DNA of 64,000 nucleotides from Rhodospirillales bacterium (GTDB lineage Bacteria; Pseudomonadota; Alphaproteobacteria; Rhodospirillales; JASLLZ01): NCBI GenBank assembly GCA_030746775.1, contig JASLLZ010000002.1, positions 39,306 to 103,305 of the forward strand, read 5' to 3'. Shown piece by piece: positions 1 to 8,761 of this stretch (position 1 is its first letter; each line of letters starts with the position of its first letter). The notes under the pieces were generated by a model. It saw only the letters and a program-made list of their open reading frames with translations, ran no database searches and was not told where the DNA came from. The position numbers and the translations under genes were made by a program.

Positions 1-747
1 GGCGAACGGACGCTTATAGCTATGTTCCCTGGCGACCATGCCAATGGCGATCAGGGCCTGGTTGACGATGTCGACCTTCTTCACGGTGACCGCGAGGAAG
101 TTGTAAAGCGCCGAGTAGTGGACAAAGAACCTTTTCAGCCCTGTCAGGGAGAGGTTCGCCGCCGGGTTGGAATCGGAGGGCGATTTCCGCTGGAGCGCGG
201 CGTCCCGGGCGCGACAATCATAGGCCTGGACGTCGTTCTCCAAGGACAGACCCACGATCACCGCCCGTGGTCCAAGACCGGAAGGCATGCGGGCAACCAG
301 AGCCTGGTAACCGCAAACATCCGTCCCCGGGCTGGCGACGTTGTAGCTCTTCAATCCCGCCTGTCGGGCGATGACGGAGGAAATCATCTCGTCGCTCCTT
401 ACCCCCCAACCGAAGGTAAACGAATCCCCGATTACCCAAATGCGTGCGTTGGCCGCCGTCACGGGGTCGGCGTTGCGGAGGCCGAAGTCGTTGAGGGTGA
501 TGCGAACGCGAAAGTCGCCGTTGTTTTGGGAAAAGTATCCATCGAACCCGGGGCGCCCCACAGTCACGCGGCCGTGGCGTGGTACAGATTCCAAGGTCAT
601 GAAGCGTCCGCTGAAGAACTCTCTCCATTGCGGCATGAGGGCGCGGCTTATCACCTCGATCAGCATTAGGCCCACCACAACGGCGGCCGCAAGCAGGGCG
701 AGGTTTTTGGCCAATTCCGTTCTTGTGGACACGAGCCTTGCGCTCAT
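1..747 (-). CDS. SGNH/GDSL-hydrolase-like membrane-anchored protein (3' end outside window)
   Basis: The frame is open from an ATG at 747 to the window edge (249 codons, no stop), so the C-terminus is missing. An N-terminal hydrophobic helix at about residues 14-32 suggests an inner-membrane anchor. VIGDSFTFGWG (residues 105-115) matches block I of SGNH hydrolases, with Ser109 as presumed nucleophile, and the GLSLEND stretch at 166-172 resembles the GxND block. The family acylates or deacylates polysaccharides, or cleaves esters; AlgX/AlgJ-like proteins are periplasmic examples. The ATG overlaps the upstream oxidoreductase stop as ATGA, so it is probably translationally coupled. A role in O-acetyl exchange on the surface glycan is inferred only. 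The catalytic Asp/His block lies beyond the window and could not be checked. Confidence 0.7.
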   Translation of the reverse strand, partial: MSARLVSTRTELAKNLALLAAAVVVGLMLIEVISRALMPQWREFFSGRFMTLESVPRHGRVTVGRPGFDGYFSQNNGDFRVRITLNDFGLRNADPVTAANARIWVIGDSFTFGWGVRSDEMISSVIARQAGLKSYNVASPGTDVCGYQALVARMPSGLGPRAVIVGLSLENDVQAYDCRARDAALQRKSPSDSNPAANLSLTGLKRFFVHYSALYNFLAVTVKKVDIVNQALIAIGMVAREHSYKRPFA

Positions 748-1793
748 TCGCCGACCGGCGGCAATTCGTCGCTCAGCTTCCACCGCGCCTTCCACTCATG
801 ATCGGCGCAATAGATGCGGTAGACCAGTTCCATGGTCTTCAACGCTTCTTCCGACGAGCCGTTGACGATCGGTTTGTCGGCGGTGACGGCGTCGGCGAAC
901 TCGGCGATCTCGTCGGCCCACGACGGATCGCGGTCGTAATGCGTCGTCTCCTCCTTGGGATCGCCGGCGTCGTGCTCGGTTGCCCGGGCCACGGTCAGGG
1001 TCTCGACACCGTAGCTCTTGGAGCCGGTCAACAGCCCGGCCAGGATGATGGTGCCCTTTTCCAGCGCGATCTCCAGATTGAAGCGGTGGCGCCACTGGGT
1101 GGCCGAGGAATGAAGCATGGCGACGATGCCGTCGGCGGTCCGCATCAGGGCATAGGCGTTGTCCTCCACGTCGTGGTGCCAGAAATCGTTGGAGACGACG
1201 GCGTGGATGTCGCTGAACTCGCCGGCAAACAGGCGCAGCAGATCGACCATGTGGATGCCCTGGTCGAGCAAGATGCCGCCGCCGGCCTGGGCCCGTTTGG
1301 TGCGCCAGTCGGATTCGAAGTTGATGATCGCCGATTTGCCGTAGACGCCGCGCAGGTTGATGATCCGGCCCAGCTCGCCCGAGCGCACCAGGGCCAGGGC
1401 ATCGCGCACCGAATCGTGATAGCGGTGGTTGAAGCCGTACTTCAATTTCAGTCCCGGATGCCTTTTTTCGGTGGCAATAACGCGCGCGATGTCGTCGAGG
1501 TCGCGCCCCGGCGGCTTTTCGCAGAAGACGTGCAGGCCGCGCTCCAGGCCGCCGATGGTGGCGGCCGGCGCCACCTCGTTGGGCAGGCAGACGAACAGCA
1601 CGTCGAGGTCGTCGTCGAGTAGCTTTGTATAGTCATCGGCGTATCGAACCCCGTCCTCGAAATGGCCGTCGCCGTCCAGGCGGATGTCGCTTACCGCCAC
1701 GGTCTTGAAGGCCGGGTGGGCGTCGATGACGGCGCGGCGGCGCTTGCCGACGACGCCGTAACCGGCGATGCCGACTTTGAGTTTGCCGCTCAC
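744..1793 (-). CDS. Gfo/Idh/MocA-family oxidoreductase (first of an adjacent pair)
   Basis: This 349-residue protein has an N-terminal Rossmann motif GYGVVG (residues 11-16), a CEKPPGRD stretch at 91-98 (the family EKP motif with the conserved lysine) and DQGIHMVDLL at 177-186 carrying the presumed catalytic histidine. The family uses NAD(P) to oxidise, reduce or epimerise sugars, often nucleotide sugars. The start is an ATG overlapping the stop of the neighbouring homologue by 4 bp, and the stop overlaps the SGNH gene in the same way, so the genes appear co-translated. Substrate cannot be read from sequence; a sugar or nonulosonate intermediate is likely from context. Confidence 0.88.
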   Translation of the reverse strand: MSGKLKVGIAGYGVVGKRRRAVIDAHPAFKTVAVSDIRLDGDGHFEDGVRYADDYTKLLDDDLDVLFVCLPNEVAPAATIGGLERGLHVFCEKPPGRDLDDIARVIATEKRHPGLKLKYGFNHRYHDSVRDALALVRSGELGRIINLRGVYGKSAIINFESDWRTKRAQAGGGILLDQGIHMVDLLRLFAGEFSDIHAVVSNDFWHHDVEDNAYALMRTADGIVAMLHSSATQWRHRFNLEIALEKGTIILAGLLTGSKSYGVETLTVARATEHDAGDPKEETTHYDRDPSWADEIAEFADAVTADKPIVNGSSEEALKTMELVYRIYCADHEWKARWKLSDELPPVGE

Positions 1794-2902
1794 GACGCCT
1801 CATCCTGGGGCGGAGGCGTGCGGTAGAGGTCCGAGATCGCCTCGTTGGGGCGGCCCAGACGCGCCGACGCGGCGCCGGTGGCGACATCCACCCAGCCGCC
1901 GTCCTCGTCGGAGCGATAGAAGGCGTGGAGCAGCTTGAGGGTGTTCAGGCAGTCGTCCCGGCTCACGGGATAGGGAGTGCCTTGTCGGGCGAAAGCCAGA
2001 ATGTCTTCGTACATCTGGCGGTGGCCGTAGCCATAGACGGCGCCCTGGCCCTTGATGCCCAAAAAGTCCTCGCTGTTGTCGGCGCAGGCGTCGGGCTCGG
2101 GGGTAAAGACCTGCAATTCGTTGACGCCGATGCCGCCGATCTGGGCCAGGCCCAGCGATCCGACGATGGAAAGCGAGGCCTCGAAGTCGTCGGGCCGGGC
2201 CGCGGTGGTCGCCTCCAGGCTGCCCACGGCGCCGCTTTGGTAGGTAAAGGTGGCGACGGCGGTGTCCTCGGCCTCGATCTCGGACCCGAGCGTGCGCATG
2301 GTGGCGTTGACGCGGCTCACCTCGCCGCCCAGGTGGCGCAGCAGATCGACGTGGTGGATGGACTGGTTGGTCAGGGCGCCGCCGTCGTGGGACAGGGTGC
2401 CGCGCCACGCGGCCAGGTCGTAATAGCGCTGCGGCCGGCACCACCTGACGCGCACGTTCATCACCCGGATGTCGCCCAGCTCGCCTCCTTGCAGCGCCCT
2501 CCGCACCCGCCCGACGGCCTTGTTGTGGCGGTTCTGAAAGACCGGGAAGATGGCGACGCCGTGGCGCTCCGCCGCCTCGTAGGCCGTGATGAGTTGTTCG
2601 GGACGCATGAAGGTCGGCTTCTCGACGATGACGTTCTTGGCGTAGCGTTCGATGATGTCCAAGGCGTGCTCGGAATGCATGCCCGATGGCGTGATCACGG
2701 CGACGGTGTCGATCTCGGGATGGGCTTGCATCATGGCGTGATAGTCGGTGAACCAGGGCACGGCGAACTCGTCGCCGAAGGCCTTGGCCTTTTCCGCCAC
2801 CAGGTCGCAGACGGCGATCAAGGAAACACCATCCAGCGCCTTGACAAAGGTGCAGTGGTGACCGGCAACCCGCCCGCAGCCGATGACAGCGACGTTCAAC
2901 AT
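1790..2902 (-). CDS. Gfo/Idh/MocA-family oxidoreductase (second of the pair)
   Basis: The protein is about 370 residues starting MLNVAVIGCGRVAGHH, with the GxGxxA-type nucleotide motif at residues 8-13, VEKPTF at 93-98 and a later QSIHHVDLL segment with the putative catalytic His. A longer in-frame start at 2941 exists, but the ATG at 2902 places the Rossmann strand at the N-terminus as usual and overlaps the stop of the upstream GT-B gene by 7 bp. Two different Gfo/Idh/MocA enzymes side by side often act in sequence (for example oxidation at one carbon and reduction of another), so a two-step sugar conversion is plausible but unproven. Confidence 0.87.
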   Translation of the reverse strand: MLNVAVIGCGRVAGHHCTFVKALDGVSLIAVCDLVAEKAKAFGDEFAVPWFTDYHAMMQAHPEIDTVAVITPSGMHSEHALDIIERYAKNVIVEKPTFMRPEQLITAYEAAERHGVAIFPVFQNRHNKAVGRVRRALQGGELGDIRVMNVRVRWCRPQRYYDLAAWRGTLSHDGGALTNQSIHHVDLLRHLGGEVSRVNATMRTLGSEIEAEDTAVATFTYQSGAVGSLEATTAARPDDFEASLSIVGSLGLAQIGGIGVNELQVFTPEPDACADNSEDFLGIKGQGAVYGYGHRQMYEDILAFARQGTPYPVSRDDCLNTLKLLHAFYRSDEDGGWVDVATGAASARLGRPNEAISDLYRTPPPQDEAS

Positions 2903-4506
2903 GATGGTTCGTTTCCCCCGGCCATGAGATACCGCCGCCATACCGCCAAATCAACCGCCGCCATGACTCCCCCCCGGTCCATGGTCTGCGGCGGCCGGGC
3001 GGTCGCCAGGGCCTCTTCCAGGGACTCCGCATCGACCGGGACGGCGGCGACGCCGTCGGGCAGGATGTCGATGGCGATGCGTCCCTCGGGGCGAAAGCGA
3101 AACGTCGGCAGTCCGGCCAAGAGGGCCTCCAGGCCGACGGTCCCGGTGGAATAGAGAACGCCCGACAGCGCCCGGTGCCGGGGCAGCACGCGGGTTGTGC
3201 GCCGCAGGGTCTCTGTTTCGGCGAATTCGAAGGGGTACATGGGATGGTCTTTGACCACGAAGCGCCGTTTCGTGGGACCGAGGGCCCTGACAGCGGCCAT
3301 CATCTGGGCCGAGATGTCGGTGTCGCTCGACAAGGCCACGAAGACGGGGGCCTGGACGTCGTGGACGATATCCTGATTCGCCAAGCGAAAGGCTCCCCCC
3401 ACCGCCAAACGGTCCGCCGGGACGCCCCAGGCTTCCAACTGACGGCGATAGGCCGGCCCGTTGCAGACGATGACGTCGGGCAGGCCGGCAAGCCCGTCGG
3501 GGTTCGACGCCGGGCTCTGGTTGTACATGTGACGCCCGATGACCGTATGTTGATAACCCACCGTGGCGATGCCCAGGCGTCTGGCTGTGCGCACCAGGGC
3601 GCGCTCCCAGGGGTGGTTTTCCCACGGCCAGGCGACGACCGGCGGCCGCCGAGCCTTGAGCCAGGCTTCCTGGCACCCGATCTGCCAGCGCGTCGCCGCC
3701 GCCGCCGCCCGGCCGCCCTCCAAAACCGCCGCCCGGCGCACCAGCCAGCCAAGCGGGCCCGCGGCATCATTGGCGGAAGGCCGCCACCGGGTGAAGGGCA
3801 ATGCAAGGAGGTGGGCCGGTTCACCCCAGGGGTGAAGACTGGAAGCGCGCCCGCCGGCGGACAGGTGGCGCGCCCGGCCGCCGCGGCAATCGGTGTGCAA
3901 TAGCCGGTTGAGGCCGGAAAGCCTGTCCATCAGGTCGCCGAAATAGGCATCCCAGCCATCCGCCCGGCTTGCCGGATGGCCATAGACGACCAATGTCGGG
4001 GCAGCCGTGGGAACGCGCCGGCGATGACCGCGCAGTACGAGGTTGGTCCCCAACAAGTGCACCGCTAGCCTCCCCCGGGCAGCGATGCCGCGCAACGCAT
4101 GACCGATCCGTTTCGGCCACAGGGCGGGAGCCTGCCCCGCCTCGATGCCCGGCCGCCCGGCCAGGTGGCGAAACAGCCACGGGTCGTCGCAGACCATGAG
4201 GACGTCGCCGGCGCTTTTCCCCAAATCATCAGCCAGACGCGTCCAGGCCAGCATGATGCCCAAATCCGAGCCATAGCTGGCGCAGGTCGGGGCGTGGGCC
4301 CACTCGGCGCTTGGCGTGGCGCCAAGGGCCTTGCCAAGCCCCCACCATTCGTCGCGGATGGCATCGAAGGCTTGTTCCAGGAGGCGCGGGGCATCGGCGA
4401 GCTTGGCGCCGCGCCCGGCGGGCGGCGCCGTGCCGGTGACGGCGATCCACGGAATGTCGGCGGCGATGCCGCCAAGGTCGGACGACGCGCGTAGCTGAAC
4501 GGTCAC
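2896..4506 (-). CDS. GT-B-fold surface carbohydrate biosynthesis protein
   Basis: The protein has 536 residues, no signal peptide and no clear membrane segment. The middle section has WPWENHPWERALVRTARR followed by GYQHTVI and then DVIVCNGPAYRRQLEAWGVP. This pattern recurs in bacterial surface-polysaccharide proteins with a UDP-GlcNAc-epimerase/GT-B-like fold. The C-terminal part contains a DHPMYPFEF segment and STGTVGLEALLAGLPTF, resembling the nucleotide-sugar binding region of GT-B enzymes. It is probably a glycosyltransferase or related transferase acting on the product of the oxidoreductases downstream. Catalytic residues cannot be assigned. The start ATG lies 6 bp after the SDR stop. 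Confidence 0.6.
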   Translation of the reverse strand: MTVQLRASSDLGGIAADIPWIAVTGTAPPAGRGAKLADAPRLLEQAFDAIRDEWWGLGKALGATPSAEWAHAPTCASYGSDLGIMLAWTRLADDLGKSAGDVLMVCDDPWLFRHLAGRPGIEAGQAPALWPKRIGHALRGIAARGRLAVHLLGTNLVLRGHRRRVPTAAPTLVVYGHPASRADGWDAYFGDLMDRLSGLNRLLHTDCRGGRARHLSAGGRASSLHPWGEPAHLLALPFTRWRPSANDAAGPLGWLVRRAAVLEGGRAAAAATRWQIGCQEAWLKARRPPVVAWPWENHPWERALVRTARRLGIATVGYQHTVIGRHMYNQSPASNPDGLAGLPDVIVCNGPAYRRQLEAWGVPADRLAVGGAFRLANQDIVHDVQAPVFVALSSDTDISAQMMAAVRALGPTKRRFVVKDHPMYPFEFAETETLRRTTRVLPRHRALSGVLYSTGTVGLEALLAGLPTFRFRPEGRIAIDILPDGVAAVPVDAESLEEALATARPPQTMDRGGVMAAVDLAVWRRYLMAGGNEPSC

Positions 4507-4512
4507 GCCGGG

Positions 4513-5298
4513 CTAGAGCCAGTCGCCGCCGGTCAGGGCGATCATCTGGCCGGTCATGAAACGGCTCCACCCCGACAGCAAAAAGACGATCAAGGCCGCC
4601 GCCTCTTGTGGGTCGCCGCCGCGTTTGAGGGGGACCAGGCGGGCCCGTTCGGCCATCTGTTCCTCGTTTCGCCCCGACCAGCGCTGGTGGAAGCCGCTGG
4701 CGATGAAGCCAAGGCGTACGCCGTTGACCAATATCCCGTCCGGCGCGCCGTCGCGGGCCAGGCCCTGGACCAGGGCCTCGGTGCCGCGCTTGGCGACGGC
4801 GTAGGGAAACGACTGGGGAGAGCCGCCGTGGAGCGCCGATTCGGTGCCGTTGAGGACGATGCGCCCGCCCGAACCCTGGGCCTTCATGCGGCGAAGGGCT
4901 GCGCGGGCGGCGAAAAACGGAATGTTGAGGTTGAGGTGGATGTCGGCCTGCCACTCGGCGGCGCTTAAACCATCCCAGTGGTCGGTAGGGCTCAGACGGC
5001 CGGCCAGCATGACCAGGGCGTCGATACCGCCCGCCGCCTCGTAAAACCGCTCGATCACGTCGATGCAGTCGGCCTCGCTCTCCAGGCTTGCCTGGAGCGG
5101 CAAGACGCGGTCATCGCCGACGCCGTCGTAAAGGTTGGTATTGCCATGGGCGCCGATGGTGCAGTCCGATCCCTGGCGCAGCATGTCGACGACGGCCCGG
5201 CCCAGGCCGCCGCTGGCGCCAAGGACCAAGATCCGTGCCCCGGGTTCAGAGGCGGGCAGCCAATCGGGGCGGATGAAGGGGCTCGGCGATTTGCTCAT
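4513..5298 (-). CDS. Short-chain dehydrogenase/reductase
   Basis: This is a 261-residue SDR with a Rossmann motif VLGASGGLG (residues 25-33), a MLAGRL segment at 97-102 in place of the usual NNAG, Ser at about 154 and the catalytic pair Tyr166-Lys170 (YAVAK). The C-terminus ends TGGDWL, matching the (V)DGG ending of classical SDRs. The start at 5298 gives ATGA overlap with the upstream TIM-barrel gene; a longer open frame upstream is antisense noise inside that gene. Coupled to an isomerase-like and a transferase-like gene, it probably reduces or oxidises a sugar intermediate. NAD versus NADP preference is not evident. Confidence 0.85.
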   Translation of the reverse strand: MSKSPSPFIRPDWLPASEPGARILVLGASGGLGRAVVDMLRQGSDCTIGAHGNTNLYDGVGDDRVLPLQASLESEADCIDVIERFYEAAGGIDALVMLAGRLSPTDHWDGLSAAEWQADIHLNLNIPFFAARAALRRMKAQGSGGRIVLNGTESALHGGSPQSFPYAVAKRGTEALVQGLARDGAPDGILVNGVRLGFIASGFHQRWSGRNEEQMAERARLVPLKRGGDPQEAAALIVFLLSGWSRFMTGQMIALTGGDWL

Positions 5299-6107
5299 CG
5301 GTAACACTCCTTGAGGACTCGGGCGCTCGCCGCCACGTCGGCCAGGGGATCGTCGGCGTCGAGCATGCGTTGTTCGATCGAAACGAAGTCCTGGTAGCCG
5401 ATGTCGCGCAAAAACCCGCCGAGCGCCGCGTGATCGACGGCACCGCTGCTGCCCAAGACGCCGAGATCGGGCTCGTTGGCGTGGAAATGGACCAGATGGG
5501 GGGCGGCGGCCCGGAAGGGCTCGCTCGTCGCCTCCGCGTTGGCGACCAGGGCCTTTGCGTCCAGTTGCATGCGCAGGCCCGGATGGCTGACGGCCTCGAC
5601 GATGGCCAGGGCATCGAAGGCCGAGTTGATGAAGTCGGTCTCGTCGGGACCCAGGGGCTCGAAGCAAAAGCACGTCCCATGACCTTCGGTGCGTTGGCCG
5701 AGTTCGGCCATGAAGGCCAGGGCTTCGGTCAGGGCCGCCGCCTCGGCAACGTCGCCGCGCCGCCGCCCGCCGCCCCAAATGAGTGTCCGCCCGCCGAGAT
5801 CGCGGCACACGGCCGACAGATGGACTAAGAAATCGAGCGTTTCCGCCCTCGTTTCCGCCTCCCGGAAGAGGCCAAGTTCGGGGTGGTCGTAGAACAGCGA
5901 ATGAAGGCCGACGACCGACAGGCCGGCGGCCTCGACGTCGCGGCGGTAGGCCCGGACCTTCTCGGGGGTCAGGCCGCGCCAGGTATCGCGCCACACCCGG
6001 CTCGGCGCCACCTCGACGCCGGCGAGGCCAAGCTCGGTCAGGCGCCCAAGCTCGGCGGCGTGGCCGTAGGCGCTCAGCGCGATATTGGAGACGGCGAGTT
6101 TGGGCAA
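5295..6107 (-). CDS. TIM-barrel sugar phosphate isomerase/epimerase family protein
   Basis: The protein is about 270 residues, beginning LPKLAVSNIALSAYG, typical of AP-endonuclease-2-like xylose-isomerase TIM barrels. Features include VVGLHSLFYDHPELGLF, CFEPLGPDETDFINS (Glu as potential metal ligand), LRMQLDAKALV and LVHFHANEPDLG (His pair). These fit the metal-binding residues on barrel strands of the family. The chosen start is a TTG at 6107, just after the sulfatase stop at 6112; the same frame stays open further upstream but there it lies inside the sulfatase gene. Members isomerise, epimerise or dehydrate free or phosphorylated sugars and inositols. Exact reaction unknown. Confidence 0.78.
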   Translation of the reverse strand: MPKLAVSNIALSAYGHAAELGRLTELGLAGVEVAPSRVWRDTWRGLTPEKVRAYRRDVEAAGLSVVGLHSLFYDHPELGLFREAETRAETLDFLVHLSAVCRDLGGRTLIWGGGRRRGDVAEAAALTEALAFMAELGQRTEGHGTCFCFEPLGPDETDFINSAFDALAIVEAVSHPGLRMQLDAKALVANAEATSEPFRAAAPHLVHFHANEPDLGVLGSSGAVDHAALGGFLRDIGYQDFVSIEQRMLDADDPLADVAASARVLKECYR

Positions 6108-6111
6108 GGCG

Positions 6112-7896
6112 CTAGTCGCAACCCGCCGCCACGGCTTCGTCGGCGGCGGTTGCCTGCTGGGCGTCCGCCGCGATCTCGGGACCGAACAGACCGATGATGC
6201 GCTCGTTCGTGATTGCCGGTAGCTCGGCAAGTCGCCGGGCAATCACCGCATTGAAACCAGGAACTAGGGGATGGTCGGGCCGGTATATATTGTTCAACTC
6301 GCCGGGGTCGGTGCTGACGTCGTAAAGTTCGTTGCCCTCGGGGCTGAGGTTGTCGCGGGGGTCGCGATATTCCTTCCACAGGTAGTGATGGTCGCGGGTG
6401 CGAACCCCGAAATAGAGCGGCCGGTGGTCGAACAGGCAATTGCCGGCGAAAAAGGTCTCCATCAGCACATGCGGCTGTTGTGCCTGCGCCGCGTCGGTCA
6501 GGGCCGTGCCTTCCCATCCAGGCGCCGGCTCGATGCCGGCCAGTGCCGCCGTCGTCGGGGCGATATCCATGATGGTGGACAGCCCGTCGTACCGTTGCGC
6601 CCCAAGTCCGGGCCGATGAAACAAGGTCGGAACTCGGGCGTTATGCTCATAGAGCAGGAAATAGTGGCCAAAGTCTCCGTGGTCGCCCAGTTCCTCGCCG
6701 TGGTCACCGCTGATCACGACCAAGGTGTCATCTCGCAGGCCAAGCCGGTCCAGGGCGTCGACGATGCGCCCAATCTCCGCGTCGGTGGATCGAAGCGCCG
6801 CGTCGTAAAGGGCCGAAAAGACGGCTTCGTCTTCCTTGTTGTTTGGTTTTTCACCGAAGGTCACCGATGGGTTGAAGTCTCGCGGGTAACCAAGGGCGGC
6901 AAGGTGGTCTGCGGTTTGCTCGTACCATTTTAGGCCGTGGCCCGAGACGTAGGGTTCATGGGTGTCCATGAAATGGGTCCAAATGAAAAACGGCCGCGTG
7001 GAATCCCGATTGTCTAATAAAGAGATGACCTTGTCGGCCAGCGACCGCGCGTCGGGATAGTTCTTGTATCGCGTGCTTCGGCATTGCGCCAAGCCAGGGC
7101 GCACCGTGCCGAGCAACCGGTTGCCGGCGCGGAACAGCCCTTCGCTCAGAAGTTTGGTCAACTTGCGGCAAAAATACCATTCCTTGGGCAGCCAACGCCC
7201 CCCCCAAGCGTCCATGGTCGCGGCGTTCCACAGGTGCTTGTCCACGTAGGCCAATTTGTCGGCCAGATATTCCTGCCGGTGGCGGTCGATGAGTTTTCGT
7301 ACCTTGATGAAATCGTAACGCGCATTGACCAGGCCCGAATGGGGGAAGTCGGCCCTCAGTTCCTCCTGTCGTTGCAAGTGAAGGGCGCAATACTCAAGGG
7401 TGTTGTCGAACATCTTGAGGAGCACCGGATCGACCGCTTCCAACATGGCGTCCGGGGAGATGTCCTTGGATTGGTAGCCGGCGAGAGAACTTCGGATCAT
7501 TGCCAGCGCCACTCCGGGAAGCGTGTTCAGCCCGAAGAGTTGGTACTCCTCGTCGATGCCATCGCCATAACCGAAAAAGCGGTTGACCCAGTGGAGCGTG
7601 CTAAGACAGGTGGTGTGATAGCCGGCGTCGTGAAAGCACTTGAAGATCGTCGGCGGGCGTCCCCGGGCGCCGTAATCGTATCCGCCGTATGACAGCGGCC
7701 TGCTTGAGGTCAGGAATTGAACGCAAGCGGTTTGGGTAAAGGTGCCCATGGTGTACGAGCGTTCGCACACGATGGCGTCCCGGGCCAGGCGCTCCAGAGT
7801 CGGGGTCGTCGGGCGCGCATAGCCGTGCAGACTCGCGCGGTCGGCGCGAAAGGCGTCGATCGTCAAAACGATCACGTTCGGTTGGCTCGACGACAT
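6112..7896 (-). CDS. Sulfatase / alkaline-phosphatase-superfamily hydrolase or transferase
   Basis: The 594-residue protein starts MSSSQPNVIVLTIDAFRADR; Asp14 matches the first metal ligand. Where sulfatases carry a modifiable Cys or Ser there is GTFTQTACV, with Thr54 aligning with the Thr nucleophile of phosphoethanolamine/LtaS-type transferases. Further on, SGDHGEELGDHGDFGHYFLLYEHN supplies the Asp-His metal ligands. There is no signal peptide or transmembrane segment, so a cytoplasmic location is likely, unlike most glycan sulfatases. It may hydrolyse or transfer phospho- or sulfo-groups. It is separated by about 40 bp from the upstream methyltransferase gene. Confidence 0.8.
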   Translation of the reverse strand: MSSSQPNVIVLTIDAFRADRASLHGYARPTTPTLERLARDAIVCERSYTMGTFTQTACVQFLTSSRPLSYGGYDYGARGRPPTIFKCFHDAGYHTTCLSTLHWVNRFFGYGDGIDEEYQLFGLNTLPGVALAMIRSSLAGYQSKDISPDAMLEAVDPVLLKMFDNTLEYCALHLQRQEELRADFPHSGLVNARYDFIKVRKLIDRHRQEYLADKLAYVDKHLWNAATMDAWGGRWLPKEWYFCRKLTKLLSEGLFRAGNRLLGTVRPGLAQCRSTRYKNYPDARSLADKVISLLDNRDSTRPFFIWTHFMDTHEPYVSGHGLKWYEQTADHLAALGYPRDFNPSVTFGEKPNNKEDEAVFSALYDAALRSTDAEIGRIVDALDRLGLRDDTLVVISGDHGEELGDHGDFGHYFLLYEHNARVPTLFHRPGLGAQRYDGLSTIMDIAPTTAALAGIEPAPGWEGTALTDAAQAQQPHVLMETFFAGNCLFDHRPLYFGVRTRDHHYLWKEYRDPRDNLSPEGNELYDVSTDPGELNNIYRPDHPLVPGFNAVIARRLAELPAITNERIIGLFGPEIAADAQQATAADEAVAAGCD

Positions 7897-7938
7897 GGAT
7901 TTCTTTGAAGGGAGGGTGTGGCTACCCGTAAGTCCCGT

Positions 7939-8736
7939 TTAAGGACGGCAAAGGAATAGGGGTGATCGCTTGGGAATCCCAAAGTATCCCTTTTCGTCCA
8001 TCTCAGCCTGCACCACGGTGGCGTAACGCTCGAAGAAGTCGTCGGCCACCGACATGTCGCGCGGCTTCACACCCGAGGCGACGTAATCGAGCATGAACTG
8101 GATGTCGGTAACTTCCAGCATGTCCTCCTGGACGTGTTTTTCGATGTTGCCGAAAAATTGGGGCAGCATCTTGTCTGCGATTTCCTCGGTGAAACTGTCG
8201 ATGATCCGATCGGTGGGAAAATTCGCATCAAGGCGGCGACCGATCTCGTAGACATTGAACATGTGGATCTCGCTGTTCGTCGTGATGGTGACGAACCCGT
8301 CAGGACGCAGGACCCTCTTAATCTCGGAAAATGCGCGGGCTTTGTCCTGGGTGTGATAGATGATGTGATGGGCGTTGACGAGGTCGAAACTGTCGTCGTC
8401 GTAGGGAAGATTCTCGACGTCGGCGGTTTCCACTTTCGCCTCCGTGTCGCCCAGGTTGGCCAGGGTCTTTTCCACCATGGCTTGCGAGAAGTCGGTCAGG
8501 GTCAAGGTGGAGCCGGCGGGCAAGCGGGACTGATTTTCCCGCCAGAAGATTCCCGTGCCGCATCCCACCTCCAAAACATCGACCGGCTTGGTCAGCGGCA
8601 AATGGCTGCCAATCCAGGCATGAAACGATTCCGGATTGGTGCTGAACAACTGGTGTATCTTGATCCTGGCGTCGAGATTTGCCGTCGTGCCGTACTGCAG
8701 GTTTTTCAGATATTCCTTGGTGATCGCGGTATCCAT
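7939..8736 (-). CDS. Class I SAM-dependent methyltransferase
   Basis: This 265-residue protein has methyltransferase motif I as VLEVGCGTGIFW (around residue 55), then the acidic loop TLTDFSQAM, motif II region VETADVENLPYDDDSFDLV and LRPDGFVTITTNSE. It is the usual Methyltransf_11/25 architecture on its own, with no extra domain. The substrate is probably a sugar hydroxyl or amino group of the glycan or one of its precursors. The gene sits between the sulfatase-fold gene and the phosphatase gene in the same array. Confidence 0.86.
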   Translation of the reverse strand: MDTAITKEYLKNLQYGTTANLDARIKIHQLFSTNPESFHAWIGSHLPLTKPVDVLEVGCGTGIFWRENQSRLPAGSTLTLTDFSQAMVEKTLANLGDTEAKVETADVENLPYDDDSFDLVNAHHIIYHTQDKARAFSEIKRVLRPDGFVTITTNSEIHMFNVYEIGRRLDANFPTDRIIDSFTEEIADKMLPQFFGNIEKHVQEDMLEVTDIQFMLDYVASGVKPRDMSVADDFFERYATVVQAEMDEKGYFGIPKRSPLFLCRP

Positions 8737-8761
8737 TGATCATATTCCCCTGCTTCGCGAA

